The notes under the pieces were generated by a model, which was not told the DNA's origin, did no database searches, and worked only from the letters and a program-made list of their open reading frames with translations. Made by a program: the position numbers and the translations under genes. Of a stretch of 64,000 nt of DNA, positions 19,064 to 31,926 are shown one piece after another. How positions within the stretch are numbered: position 1 is the stretch's first letter; each line of letters begins with the position of its first letter. The DNA is from Chrysogorgia sp. JL179-B06 (taxonomy: Eukaryota; Cnidaria; Anthozoa; Scleralcyonacea; Chrysogorgiidae): contig JAYKKM010000040.1 of NCBI GenBank assembly GCA_035772405.1, forward strand, positions 124,001 through 188,000, written 5' to 3'.

Positions 19064-22000
19064 ATGCGGCGTTCTGCAGCACCTTCACAAACTGATAGCC
19101 GCAAACGACTAAAGACTAGTTCAGTGGAAGACGCCGAAGAGATATTTGACAAGAAGGAAGAATGTGATACAAACTTTACTTTGAAGGTATTTTATTGGTT
19201 TTTATTCAGTATTTTTAAAGAATTCTTTTTTCTGTAGTATGTTCGTTGTAGTGTTTTGCCAAATCTGAAGTTTGAGACCTTCAATATTTTGATGTCGATA
19301 CTTATTTTTTCAGCAACAACATGATAAAGAGAACGAGGTTAAGACTACTAAAGAAATAAATATTGGCCGTAAGCTCGTGAAAAAACCTAGCTTGTTCAAA
19401 ACACCAACACTAGTCAGAAGCAATTTGGTTGACCAGAAAGGTATATTGTACGTAGGAATGTGAAATATCAATTTTAATATCTACTAATATATTATTATAT
19501 TATATAATTATTAAGCATTATTATTAAACTATAGTTAAGCATTGTGTGTGTGAGCAGGAATGAGCCATGAGGTGTAGAAATTGCATTGTATTTATACATA
19601 ATAAAATACATTTGCATAATAAAACACTCCAGCTAGCTAGCTGGCTTGTGGTTATAAAATTCATGAAGATAATATACAATTATTGGATGAGGTTGAGCAT
19701 GATATCTTGTGTTATCAATACCGAGGTTTGTGATGCCGAAACCGAAAGCTGAGGTGGATAACACAAACCAAGGCTTGATAACACAAGATATAATGTGAAA
19801 ACCAAATTCAATAATTGTTTTATATTTATACAATTATAAGAAAAGCTAAGAAAAGTTTGTAAAAATCATAAACTTGGATAATTAACAATTACATCACCTA
19901 CAGACAATTATGGCAAGACATCAGAATTATCTGTAGGTTTTGTAGTCAATCACAATCGAGATTGTATGAGTATTGTATAATAATTGTTAATTATTATATA
20001 AATATTGATAAAATATAAATATAAATAAACAGAACAATATAAATAAAAAGAACATTATATACATGACTGCTTGGTTATACAATGTCAGTATATCTCCTTC
20101 ATTCTCGCTTCAATCACTTGTGAGAAATGCCACCAATACTCAAAGATAACATTTATATTACTGCATGGTCATGTAATATATCCTCTATATGTGCCATGTC
20201 TAACACCCCTACCTGCCATGTCCAACACTCCTACCCCTTGATTCAACCCAGTATCCTCTATATGGGCCATGTCCTACACTCAACCCAGTATCCTTTATAT
20301 GGGCCATGTCTAACACCCCTACCTGCCATGTCCAACACTCCTACCCCTTGATTCAACCCAGTATCCTCTATATGGGCCATGTCCTACACTCAACCCAGTA
20401 TCCTTTATATGGGCCATGTCTAACACCCCTACCTGCCATGTCCAACACTCCTACCCCTTGATTCAACCCAGTATCCTCTATATGGGCCATGTCCTACACC
20501 TCTACCCCTTAATTCAACCCAGTATCCTTTATATGGGCCATGTCTAACACCCCTACCTGCCATGTCCAACACTCCTACCCCTTGATTCAACCCAGTAATC
20601 CTCTATATGGGCCATGTCTAACACCCCTACCTCCCTTAACTCAACCTAGTCATTATAAAAATAAGTTTCTGTGTTGGCACCATGTAACCATGGATAGTTA
20701 AACAAGAAAGGTATTATACAAACTGGCAAAATAAAGGAATGAGGCCCTCACTGACCTTGCTGTGAATGTCCCACTTTTCCAAGTGTTTCTTTTCTGTTTA
20801 GAAACTAACTCAGAAAATGGAAATAGTGACCATCTTGATCAATATTACAATGTGATATGGTGAGTTATGTGATAATAAACTAGTATTAAGTGATGAAGAA
20901 AAAGAAATATGATAGAAAAACTTTGAATAAAAAAGAAGAATACTTATTTCCCCATTGTGATTGCAGTGGAATATGCATGAAAGGAATTGTCAAAGGAACT
21001 CTGGTCACCCTAGCCCCTTGCTAAAATCTATCAGCACCGAATTTAACAGTTCATAATCTAATTTTTAATTAGAACAGGTTTAGAGTCCCAATGTATGACA
21101 GCAATCATCTTTTTTTCAGCACAATAGATTTATTTATATTTTTTGTTATTTTTTCAAGGGGAAAGATGTCAAAGAAAAAGGTTTGTTAGTCCTCCTAGAG
21201 GATGTGATTTAGTATTATTTTGGAAATTTGAAGTAAAATTCCCAGACGTGAGATAGGCACTTTACAGGACCTTTTGACTTATTTGAAGTTTGTCTTTTTT
21301 TAAATTTTTTGCTAGCATAAGAAGTGGGAAGGTGATGGTATGTGTTTGACTCAATTCTAATCTTTCGTATTCTCTTGTTCTAAAATTGTCACAATAATGT
21401 GAATAAATATGAAAGCTGCTAAGTTCTCAAAAGAAATGGATATAATATGAAAAAATAGGTACGCAATGCGTACATACGTCCAGTTTGGGATGTAGTAAAA
21501 CTGGAAACAATTAATATTTGGTATTTACATTCATTGGAAGTGATTGCTATAATGATTTCAGATGAAGAAAAATCATTACTTTACACACAAATTGGTGGAC
21601 TTATATTATTAACCATTAAAAACTGACTAATAACAAACATATTTCTTGTGTCGAAAAATACTTAAGTAAGAGGTATATTAATGGCGACGTTTTGGACGAT
21701 GTGTCGTTCAGGTCAGATGAAGAATGAAGAAGGGCACATATCGTCCGCAATGTCGTCTATGAAGATACGTACTGTAAGTACTCTTACTTTTTCATATTAT
21801 ATCCAGTTCTTTTGAGAACTTAGCAGCTTTTATATTTATACTAACTATCTAGCTTTAAATACCGGTAGCTTTCCATTAAATGTCACAGATTCATTAACCA
21901 ATGATCAAAATTGACATGTTTAGGCATATTAGTTACTAAAGAAAGAACAGCAATACTTCAAGATACAGACGCCAAAGAGTGAGTCGAAAGTGCCGTGTAG

Positions 22001-25000
22001 TTTTCTGTTTTAAAACAGATTTAATATAATGCCGCATTTGATTGGCTGTCGTGCGTGCTCCGTGCTTCTGATTGACTGTCGTGCGTTCTCCATGTTTCTG
22101 ATTGGCTGTCGTGTGTTTTCCATGTTTCTGATTGGCTGCCTTGCATGCTCCATGCTTATAATTGGCTGTCGTGCGTGCTCCATGCTTATGATTGGCTGTC
22201 GTACGTGCTCCACTTGGGAAGTTGGGAGAGCTCTCAAAAATCTTTTTCTTAATTAAACGTTAGCATTTGTAGTAAATGTTATCTTTTTTCTTCCAGGATT
22301 GCTAAAGGAAGAGGTTATAAAGCTGAGGAGTTAAAGACATTTACTGAAGGACAAACTCTTTGTGTTGGAGGAAAGCTGGTTGAGGTAGGCAGGTTGAGGA
22401 TGATACGGTGGAACTTGACATTACGAGGAATGCAGGAAAACTAAATTCAGTTTCTTGTGATTTTCTTGCGTTTTTAGATAATTAGTAAAATCGCAAGAGA
22501 CTCGTATCAGAGTGGTCAATGTTTTCAGCAGAGTTCTTCAGACCAACCTGTCACCACACCCGACATTATACAGAAGAAACCTGGTAGTTATTGCAACAAA
22601 ATATTTATTGTATTGTTTTTCAAAAACTGGAATTATTTACGCTGTTCTTTGTGTTTCAGCGGTGGTAAAGCCTTTTTCAAATCCTCAAAAGTCAAGCGGG
22701 AATACCTCCTGTGACAGCGCTCAAATATCTGCAAGATGCAGAGTTGTTGTCCCTCGTCATGATCCTCTTGCTCAAGACGCACTTGTGATGCCAAGACCAA
22801 GTGGCTCTCATCAGGTTGTGTAGAGGGAGGGGAGGAGGGAGGAAGGAAGGAGGGAGGAAGGACGGACGGACGGACGGAAGGGAGGGAGGGAAGGAGGAAA
22901 GGAGGAGGAAGGAAGGAAGGAAGGAAGGGAGGGAAGGAAGGATGAGGAAGGAAGGAATAGAGTTAGGGTGGGAGGAATTCAGTGTCTAAAAAGAGTGAAT
23001 GTGAATATGGATATTTTTATTTTTTTGTGTTTTCTAGTGTGAACATAATAAAAAAGAGTTAATTATTGTGGATGTTGTAGTTGATCCTTATATTGCATCC
23101 GTGTTACGACCTCATCAAAGAGAAGGAGTTACTTTTTTGTATGAATGTGTGATGGGAATGAGGAGCTTTTCTGGAAATGGCGCGATATTAGCGTAAGAGA
23201 TAATGTCGTATTGTGTATATTACTATACTCATGCCACGCCAGAAGTGGTGAAAGAAAGACCAAGGAGATAGTGAATTTAAATATATTCTCTTAACTATAG
23301 GGATGACATGGGACTCGGAAAAACATTGCAAAGTATAGCACTTGTCTGGTAAGTTATTAGTTATAGAACGTAGAGATGAGAAAATCAAGAGAAAAATTAA
23401 TAGTTTTGTTTCTTATCTTAAAGGACACTTTATAAGCAAGGGATGTATGGCGGAGTACCATCTGTTAAAAGAATCCTTATTGTCACACCTGGAAGTTTAG
23501 TTAAGGTGAATCTGTGCTCACTTTTCTTTTCTAAGAGTCTTGTTCCACTCTATTCTTATCTCAGTGTGTTTGAATAGTTTAACTCAAAAACAATTAAAAT
23601 GGAACTTTTAAATATATTACGAGCCAAGCCTTATAATAACAAAAATGACAAGTTCTAATAACAAAAGTAAAATGAATTACTTTTGTTCATTCATCGTTTT
23701 TGTTTTGTACAGAACTGGGCAGTGGAATTTCGTAAGTGGCTAGGCAATGAAAGAATGCCAGTTTATGCTGTGAATTCTGAGAAAAATGTGCAAGTATGTG
23801 ATCCTTTCTAGGAAATACTCTAAAATACTCTATCTTCATGGACTTTTTTTGCTGCTAAAGTTATTCGATGTGACATCACAAGAGGCATTTTTGTGGCAAG
23901 TAACAAAAGATGTCTCTTGTGACATTACATCGGGTAACTTTGACAGAGAAAAACTCCATGAAGATGAAATTTTTGGCTGACAATATATATTATGATGTTG
24001 CTCAGGAAGACCCAAATATTACGAATATGTAAAATCCCCAAACTTAAGATAGGCACTTTGTTTTGCTGCCAAATTTAAATATAGTGTAAATAAACAAATA
24101 AACAATGTCCTCGTTTCCATATAGGAGTTTATCTGCAGTCCTGTTTATCCCGCAATGGTGATCAGCTACGAAATGTTTGTAAGACACATTGAAGACATCA
24201 AGAAGATTACATTTCACTTAGTCATCTGTGACGAAGCACATCGACTAAAAAATTCCGCCATCAAAACTACAATGGTACTTTCTTAGTCATAGTTTTGCTT
24301 GAGATGTTATAAAATACTCTGTGCTGTGCCCAGTTATGTGAGAAAACTGTCAATTACTCTTCAGACTCACAGCGAATTCTCACACCTTTCTTATGAAGGT
24401 CCTTCATGAGACCTCTCTGATGAAGGCCCTTCAAGAGACCTCTCTTATGAAAGGGCTTCAGGAGACCTCTCTGATGAAGGCCTTTCATGAGACCTCTCTT
24501 ATGAAGGCCCTTCATGAGACCTCTCTGACGAAGTCCCTTCAGGAGACCTCTCTTATGAAGGTCCTTCATGAGACCTCTCTGACGAAGGCCCTTCATGAGA
24601 CCTCTCTGACGAAGGCCCTTCAGGAGACCTCTCTGACGAAGGCCCTTCATGAGACCTCTCTTATGAAGGCCCTTCAGGAGACCTCTCTTATGAAGGCCTT
24701 TCAGGAGACCTCTCTTATGAAGGCCCTGCAGGAGACCTCTCTTATGAAGGCCCTTCATGAGACTTCTCTTATGAAGGCCCTTCATGAGACCTCTCTGACG
24801 AAGGGCCTTTCAGGAGACCTCTCTTATGAAGGCCCTTCAGGAGACCTCTCTGACGAAGGCGCTTCATGAGACCTCTCTAATGAAGGCACTTCAAGAGACC
24901 TCTCTTATGAAGGCCCTTTAGGAGACCTCTCTGACGAAGGCCCTTCATGAGACCTCTCTGATGAAGGCCCTTCAAGAGACCTCTCTTATGAAGGCCCTTC

Positions 25001-28000
25001 AGGAGACCTGTCTCCTTCAGGAGACCTCTCTTATGAAGGCCCTTCAGGAGACCTCTCTGATGAAGGTCCTTCAAGAGACCTCTCTTATGAAGGCCCTTCA
25101 GGAGACCTCTCTGACGAAGGCGCTTCAGGAGACCTCTCTTATGAAGGCCCTTCAAGAGACCTCTCTGACGAAGGCCCTTCAGGAGACCTCTCTGACGAAG
25201 GCCCTTCAGGAGACCTCTCTCATGAAGGCACTTCAAGAGACCTCTCTTATGAAGGCCCTTCAGGAGACCTCTCTCATGAAGGCACTTCAAGAGTCCTCTC
25301 TTATGAAGGCCCTTCAGGAGACCTGTCTCCTTCAGGAGACCTCTCTTATGAAGGCCCTTCAGGAGACCTCTCATTGGCCACTCCACCGTTACAGTATATT
25401 GTTCAGGTATGTAAACATATTCCCCACCTCTTTTCGTTTAGCATATCATGAGTTTAAAAATAAGAAGAAAAATACTTTTAACAGGAACTCCAATTCAGGT
25501 ACTGAAAATGACGGTTATACAGAAAACCAGTACTTTTGAATTTTGCATGTAATTGTATTCACCAATTGCAGGACACCTATGTATATGACAATGTACATAA
25601 AATAAAATAAAGTGAGTGGAAATTAAAAGAATGAAAATATACTGAAATAAACAGAATAATCAAGGCATGGATTAGTAGTAGGACAAAATAAAAAGGGGGA
25701 AACCGAATTTAAATTACATAACGGCAAAATATTCTTGTTATAGAACGACCTCACAGAATTCTTTTCGTTGGCTGAATTATGTAATCCAAATATTTTAGGT
25801 GAGTGACTTGTATTGAAGGGAATAGGAGTAGTTTAGTTTAGTTTATTATATTTATCACTCTTTTAAGTGAACGGAATATCCCAACAGGCTAGAATCCCAA
25901 TTGATAGGGGTTCCGAGGGCCTACGATTGAAGGTCGTTATCCGAGAAGACCCGAAAGTCTTACCATTTGCTAGTATTATTGCAGAAGCAGCACGTATTTC
26001 CTCAATTATTTTTAAGACCCTGAGTGGAGGTGGTCCGACACAGTGTCTCCCAGCTCATAGACATGTGTGGTAACCACTAGATCACAACAGATGGTTCAAA
26101 GTAGTGTTCTGGTCGTGGCTAAAACGGATGTACTTGCAGTGACCCTATATTTCTTATATATTGTTATCAGGCACTCAGGCGTCTTTCCGACGCGTTTACG
26201 AAGAGCCGATCGTGCATGGCCGGCAACCAGACGCAAGTCGAGACAAAAAAGAACTTGGTGAAATAAGAGCTAATGAGGTAGTCCTCAACAAACATGATCC
26301 TTGCACAACACAATGTACTCCATAGCAGCAAGTTAGCAACACCATACATGTGCAGGAACGAAGGCCTGAGGCGTACGGATCACGTAACAAAATTTCCAAT
26401 ATATTTGAAAATTAATATCTGTTTTACTTCTTAGTAAAGATTTCCTATAACCCAAGGAATCTAAGTATCTAACGCGTTGTTACCCGATTAAAAATACGAT
26501 ATTCCAAATACATTGGAAAATTTTGTCACGTGATCTCGAGGTTGGGATGGTAGTTGAAATTATCACAACTCCTTCTTTTAGCTGAACAGATTAACATCTC
26601 AGTTTTTGCTAAGACGAAGCTCCGATATCAACAACAAATATTTACCAGAAAAAGGTACCCACTAAATATTCCGTTTTCATAGCTTAATTGCTCGTTTCAT
26701 GTTCCCCTGCTTCTGGCTTTGTTGCCTCCTGTCTATCCATTTGTCCTCCCTGTTCTCCCTCTGTCATCCCTCCATCCTTCCTGTTCTCCCTCTGTCCTTC
26801 CTGTTCTCCCTCTGTCCTTCCTGTTCTCCCTCCGTCCTTCCTGTTCTCCCTCCGTCCTTCCTGTTCTCCCTCCGTCCTTCCTGTTCTCCCTCTGTCCTTC
26901 CTGTTCGCCCTCCGTCCTTCCTGTTCTCCCTCCGTCCTTCCTGTTCTCCCTCCGTCCTTCCTGTTCTTTCCTGTTCTCTCTGTCCTTCCTGTTCTCCCTC
27001 TGTCCTTCCTATTCTCCCTCTGTCCTTCCTATTCTCCCTGTTCTCCCTCTGTCCTTCCTGTTCTCCCTCCATCCTTCCTGTTCTCCCTCTTCCTTCCTGT
27101 TCTCCCTCTTCCTTCCTGTTCTCTCTGTCCTTCCTATTCTCCCTGTTCTCCCTCTGTCCTTTTTTCTATTATAATCATATTTCATCCTCTTTTCTTTCCT
27201 CGCCATCAACTTCTCATTGTTATTTTAGTTTGGATTTTTTTGTTTAATTTTTATTTCATTAATCTCAACACAATCATATAAATATTACATTCATTCCTTA
27301 CATATTTCTTCCTAGTGGAGTCTGTGGTGTTTTGTCGTCCAACTGCCTTCCAACTCACACTATATCACCATCTCATCACCTCTCGATGGTTTAACTCGTG
27401 TTTCTCAACATCATACGCTGGTTCACTACACTTGATGTGCATTGCTGCTCTTAAGAAGCTCTGTAATCATCCAAATTTATTAAAGCAAAAATCTCAGAAT
27501 GAAGACATTTCTGAGAATGCATCAATAAACCACGAGGTTTGTAAAACTTAGTTATTCAACTGTCTGCTGTATATCCTTGGTCATTTATTTTGCTCACAAT
27601 CCTCACTCTTTTCCAGGAAACGTTATATGATAATATTCAGATGTTTTACCCAGCTGACTATGATCATGATCATATTAAATATTCTGGGAAGTTAAAAGTT
27701 CTTGGAAATCTTTTAAGTAATATTAAAACGCGCGTTCCCGCTGAACGTGTCGTCGTCGTCTCCAATTATACACAAGTAAGTTAGAGCATAATTAATGAAT
27801 GATAAACCAGAACACCAGAAATAAAGAACTTAAGAAAGGCAACAACAACAGCAGCAAAGCGACAGAAGCAACAACAACAGCAACAAAACAACAATACAAC
27901 GACAGCAGTAGCAAAAGAACAACGACAACAGCAGCAAATTGACAGAAGCAACAACAACAGCAACAAAACAACAACAATACAACGACAGCAGTAGCAAAAG

Positions 28001-31000
28001 AACAACGACAACAGCAGCAAAACAAAAACAGCAGCAGCAAAAGAATGACGACGACAACAGACAACTATACTAACCACGATAGTAATAAGAATACGACAAT
28101 AAAGTGAGGTTATCTATTTACATTCTGCACAACCTTTAGTAACACACAACTAACATGCAGTTATATTGAAAAATGTATATTTAGACGTTGGATATAATTC
28201 AAAGTTTGTGTGATAGAAATCACTATCAGTTTCTTCGTCTTGATGGTCAAACTGCGACAAGCAAAAGACAAAATCTGGTTGAACGTTTCAATAGGAAAGG
28301 AAGTCAAGACTGTGAGTCTACTTTATGTTAATAAAACATAAATATTGTCCTAGTTATAAAGTACACATTATTCAATATTCCCTTGTCTAGTTGTCTTTCT
28401 CTTGAGTTCAAAAGCTGGAGGAGTTGGACTTAATTTAACTGGAGCATCAACACTGATATTGTTTGATATTGACTGGAATCCAGCCAATGATATTCAGGTA
28501 AGAAATGACATTCAACGTTTTCATCAAGTGCATGTGTGCGGAAAACTATAAGTTATCCCCGTTCACATTAATTTAGACTTACTAATGCTCAACATTCTCA
28601 TCTATAATACAACAGTTGAGGTCAGTGTCTTTTAGTTTGGTTGACTATTTAAGACAGACAATATTTTTTATTTTATTTGAAGGCAATGGCGAGAGTTTGG
28701 CGAGATGGACAAAAGAAGAGAGTTAACATTTATCGTCTGCTCACTACTGTAAGTTCTCGATTAAAATGCTTACTGTATCTCAGGTTTGGGGATTTTACAT
28801 ATCCGTAATTAGGAAAATCATAATATATATTGTCAGCCGAAAATTTCATCTTCGGAGTTTTTTGCTGTTTAAGTTATCGGATGTGATGCCACAAGAGGAA
28901 TTTTTGTGGCAATTAACAAAAGAAAACTGGTTTGGAATGCCTCTTGTGACATCACATTCGATAACTTTGACAGTGAAAAACTCCATGAAGATGAAATTTT
29001 CAGCTGACAATATATATTATGATTTTGCTCAGGAAGACCCAAATATTACGGATATGTAAAATCCCCAAACATGAGATGGGCACTTGAAAAATATTAATAT
29101 AAGAATTCTGGGTTAATCAAATGTTGGACACAACACAAAATTCTTGTAAATACTTAAAGTAATATGACCACATATTTTTACGAATTTTTTGACCACATAT
29201 TAAGATTAAAAATAGGTCCGCGATGCGAACATGTGGCTACCGCATGGAACTTAATACCTGGGGTTAGCCTTGTCAATGAGCATGGAGTGTGACCTAAAGG
29301 GAGGCCCATTTTTATGAAACAAAAAGACTACGTTATCTAAACTGTGGAAATATAAATCCAAATCTGTGATACTAACTGAAATATTAGTATTATTCATTTA
29401 TACTGAGCAAGCTCTCGTTTATTTGCATTAAATCAACACAGAAATGCCCCTAAACTTATAATTCATTTGATTTTTATTTGGTACAGATATATAACAAAAG
29501 ATCAACTTTAACTATTTCGTATTTTTTTTAGGGAACCATTGAAGAAAAGATTTATCAAAGACAGATTATGAAACAAGGACTCAGTGGTACTGTGGCTGAT
29601 GCAAAGGTTTCGTCTAAAGTGGAGTTTTCAAGGGAGGATCTCAAGGTAATTATATTATAATTTATTATAAGATTATTTGAAATTTTCGAGAAAGTAATGT
29701 CGTTGAAAATAAAACTCAAAAACGTTGGGATTTGTTATCAAAATTACTTATGAATAATCAAGTTTTTTTTTTTTAAATTAGGATTTGTTTACCTTGCACA
29801 CAGAAACAACTTGTATGACACATGAATTATTAAATTGCTCATGTTGGCAAATTGATACAGAGGTGAGAGTTTATCAAGCTGTGATTTACCTGTTTTATTA
29901 AAGAAATACCTAATGGTTTCCGTGTTTGGATACTGTGATCCAAACACGCGGGAAGTTGCGAGACTGGAGAAAAGCGTAAAAAACACGAGCCGCTAGGCGA
30001 GTGTTTTTTAGCTTTTCGTAAGTCGAGCAACTTCCCAAGTGTTTGGATCACAGTATCCAAACACGGAAAAACCATTAGGTATTTCTTTTATAAAATAATA
30101 CAAGAGAACGAGCAGCAAAACTTAAGAACATTTTTGGTGGGAAATTTCCGTGTTTGGATGGCCTGATCCAAACACGGGTATTGACCAATCAGAGCCTGCG
30201 TAGCATACATGTTATTTTATAATACACTGTGCTGTATTATATACATTGTACTATATATAGTACTGTACTATACATTGTAGTGTGCTATATACACTGCTGT
30301 ACAGCCTGTACTAGTGTGCTATACTATTCCTATATGCTGTGCTGTTATTCTGTACTATTGTTCTATTGTTCTGTACTACTGTTCTGTACTATTATTATAT
30401 ACTATTATTCTATACTATTATTCTATACTATTATTCTATACCACTGTTCTATACAGTGCTGTACTGCTATTCTATACAGTGCTGTACTGTACAATTATAC
30501 TATACAACTATACTATACAACTATACTATACACTGTGTTGTACTACGGTACTATACACTGTGTTGTACTACGGTACTATACACTGTGCTGTACTATTAAA
30601 GTATACACTGTAGTATACACTGTAGTGCACTGTGCTGTAATTTACTAGTTTACTACAGCCTTACCTTGCATTGTTATATTGCGTTACAACACAATACGAT
30701 GTAATGCAATACAATATGACAAAATGTTGTTGTGTTTAACCTGCTATTTTTTAATACTATTTTTTCATACAGCAAGGAGACAACAATCTGAAAAATTCTG
30801 CAACGAGAGATAACTTGAGTAATAACATAAGGACCTGTCAACTTGGAAACATGAGAGAAGAAAGGAAGGTAGTGATGAACTTAGTGAAAATAGAATATTT
30901 ACAGTACTGTGTTGTTAGTGAGTGTTGCCTTCAAGATATAGCTGTGATGCTCTCCATGTTTTAGTTACTTATTTTACTTTTTGAAAGGGAAAAAATTTGT

Positions 31001-31289
31001 CAATGGCAGAGCTAATGCAATGGGGCCATTTCTCAAGACCAATCACAGAGACAAATCTCAAGGTAGGTTAACAAATTAACAATTTTTAGCTTTGAATTTC
31101 TGTTTAATTTCCACAATGGACCATTATTTGATGTGCAGAATTTTGGCAAACTGATGTTTTCTTTCTTTTTTTATACTCCTTCATCGTCAATCACATTGAG
31201 TTGAAAATCCAGATTTTCCTTTTTAGGACGAGCTGTTGCTGACATGTTCTGACCACATTGACTTTGTGTTTCAAACAGAAACTAACTGA
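19064..31289 (+). CDS. RAD54B: RAD54B, SNF2-family recombination translocase (28 exons, 890 aa)
   Basis: A nuclear dsDNA-dependent ATPase that works with RAD51/DMC1 in homologous recombination. Exons: 19064-19186, 19314-19440, 20802-20859, 21159-21180, 21316-21337, 21924-21978, 22297-22384, 22478-22583, 22660-22814, 23038-23192, 23301-23348, 23424-23505, 23713-23793, 24125-24274, 25442-25498, 25744-25798, 26171-26277, 26582-26654, 27316-27536, 27617-27775, 28185-28311, 28391-28497, 28683-28748, 29532-29645, 29782-29862, 30773-30868, 30988-31062, 31227-31289. The protein starts MRRSAAPSQ like human RAD54B. It has the KKKHKKWEGD N-terminal block, Walker A DDMGLGKT (305-312), DEAH (410-413), LLTGTPIQ (436-443), LRR before the second lobe, [10 protein letters not shown] (696-705) and [11 protein letters not shown] (726-736). 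Human RAD54B is 910 aa, so this is full length. All catalytic motifs are intact. Introns carry minisatellites, a SINE and MITEs. Confidence 0.96.
20175..20645. repeat. 110-bp minisatellite in RAD54B intron 2
   Basis: About four copies of a 110-bp unit, itself made of related sub-blocks (TATATGGGCCATGTC, AACACCCCTACCTGCCATG, CTTGATTCAACCCAGTAT). The exact 110-bp period is visible between the CCTTTATATGGG words at 20292 and 20402. Confidence 0.9.
22038..22215. repeat. 30-bp minisatellite in RAD54B intron 6
   Basis: Six copies of a 30-bp unit containing GATTGGCTGTCGTGCGTGCT and CCATG. Each copy has an ATTGG (CCAAT-box-like) word. A multiple-of-three period leaves both strands open, which is artefactual. 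Confidence 0.9.
22826..22970. repeat. GGAA/GGAC simple repeat in RAD54B intron 9
   Basis: Purine-rich tetranucleotide tract immediately downstream of the exon 9 donor (CAG|GTTGTG, a weak donor). Frames across it are artefacts. Confidence 0.88.
23800..24062. mobile_element. MITE (TATATTGTCAGC family), copy in RAD54B intron 13
   Basis: Matches the 18215 and 28765 copies: a GATGTGACATCACAAGAGGC half and its inverse, TTTGGCTGACAATATATATT, TTGCTCAGGAAGACCC and a terminal AAGATAGGCACTTTG. The middle is shorter than in the 28765 copy and lacks the AGAAAACTGG site. Confidence 0.78.
24382..25376. repeat. 27-bp minisatellite (about 37 copies) in RAD54B intron 14
   Basis: Unit ATGAAGGCCCTTCAGGAGAC plus CTCTCTT, with CAT/CAG, ATG/ACG and CTT/CTG variants. 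It lies wholly between exon 14 (ends 24274) and exon 15 (starts 25442). The 27-bp period equals nine codons, so the plus strand reads (MKALQETSL)n and the minus strand also stays open over long stretches. Two small irregularities (near 24804 and 25005) shift the frame. The GAAGGCCCTTC core is palindromic, so the array may extrude hairpins. Confidence 0.95.
25845..26096 (-). mobile_element. tRNA-derived SINE, reverse copy in RAD54B intron 16
   Basis: On the minus strand: TGTTGTGATCTAGTGGTTAC (A-box region), a degenerate B-box region, then the body CTCAGGGTCTTAAAAATAAT, GGTAAGACTTTCGGGTC, CGTTATCC reversed, and a tail with TTCACTTAAAAGAGTGATAA. Same family as copies at 48821, 54036 and 57742. 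It ends about 75 bases before exon 17. Confidence 0.85.
26760..27165. repeat. 20-bp pyrimidine minisatellite in RAD54B intron 18
   Basis: About 20 copies of CCTTCCTGTTCTCCCTCYGT with shortened variants. All plus frames are open and low-complexity. It ends about 150 bases before exon 19 and may act as an extended polypyrimidine tract. Confidence 0.93.
27838..28060. repeat. CAA/CAG-rich simple repeat in RAD54B intron 20
   Basis: Imperfect AACAACAGCAACAAAACAAC repeat with a higher-order period of about 80 bp (two blocks with ATACAACGACAGCAGTAGC). Confidence 0.9.
28765..29085. mobile_element. MITE (TATATTGTCAGC family), uninterrupted copy in RAD54B intron 23
   Basis: The most complete copy. It has inverted halves from GGTTTGGGGATTTTACATAT to ATATGTAAAATCCCCAAAC, with the interior AACAAAAGAAAACTGGTTTG unbroken. 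This is the unoccupied version of the site filled at 18405-18606. Confidence 0.82.
29893..30098. mobile_element. Foldback MITE in RAD54B intron 25
   Basis: Perfect-looking arms: AAAGAAATACCTAATGGTTT with the inverse near 30070-30090, and GTGTTTGGATACTGTGATCC with GGATCACAGTATCCAAACAC. The centre holds AAACACGAGCCGCTAGGCGA and its partner. A second partial palindrome with the same GTGTTTGGAT word follows at 30148-30178. Confidence 0.85.
30222..30660. repeat. Degenerate TACTATACTGT simple repeat in RAD54B intron 25
   Basis: TA-rich tract with TACTATAC, TATTCTATAC and ACTGTGCTGTAC words repeated. Frames read Tyr/Leu/Cys-rich artefacts in all phases. Confidence 0.9.
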
Positions 31290-31926
31290 AGGAATTGGGA
31301 ATTGTACAATGATATATTATAAGAACAAATTAAATAGAAGTTATGGTTATGATCAACAAAAGCAGAGGCTAAATGGGTTACTTTTATGGATATTGTTCTC
31401 ACTTCAATGTAAGATTCCTTCAGGTCATGTGGAAAGTATCTATATATCACAGGATTGCACCTGGCAATTATTATATACAGCTCGCACACCTTGTGAAGTT
31501 TGAATCTCTTTGCAAAAGGTGCTGGTTACATCTTATCACATCAGCTATACTTTCATTATGTAGTTTTAAAAAACAACCTTACACCCACTACAGAAATAAC
31601 TGGAAATTCTACGTGGGAGGGTGTTGGACACCAAAATTTGCAAAGGGGTCAAAGTGGAGCTAATTTTCCAGATGGGCGTTGAAAAAACCCAGATATTGAT
31701 TAACGTACAACGCAGACAAACTAGATGTTTTTTGTTTTTGTTCACCACTTTTGAGCACTTGTAGCAAACTGTTTGAGTGCTTGAAGTAAACTTAGAGACT
31801 GTTTGAACACTTTGGCAAAAAAGTTGGAAACTCCGGGAGGGAGGGAGTTCCGACAAGTTGTCTTCCATGGTGGGAGCAAGGACATTTCCTGGAACTACAC
31901 ATTAAACCTTTTCAAATTATTTAAAG
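31290..31926. other. Convergent RAD54B-MYG1 intergenic interval
   Basis: 637 bases between the two stop codons, which must hold both 3' UTRs. No repeat family was recognised and no protein-like frame was seen on either strand. Short AATTAAATAG-like tracts near 31328 may serve as polyadenylation context for RAD54B, but no canonical AATAAA was seen. Confidence 0.5.

Noticed and set aside
24354..25539. Long open frames on both strands (143-192 codons) suggesting a repetitive protein
   Set aside because: They arise from the 27-bp period of a minisatellite lying entirely in RAD54B intron 14. Only the last 57 bases before 25498 are a real exon, and that exon is in another frame.
26688..27281. Overlapping Ser/Pro/Leu-rich frames
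   Set aside because: 20-bp pyrimidine minisatellite in RAD54B intron 18.
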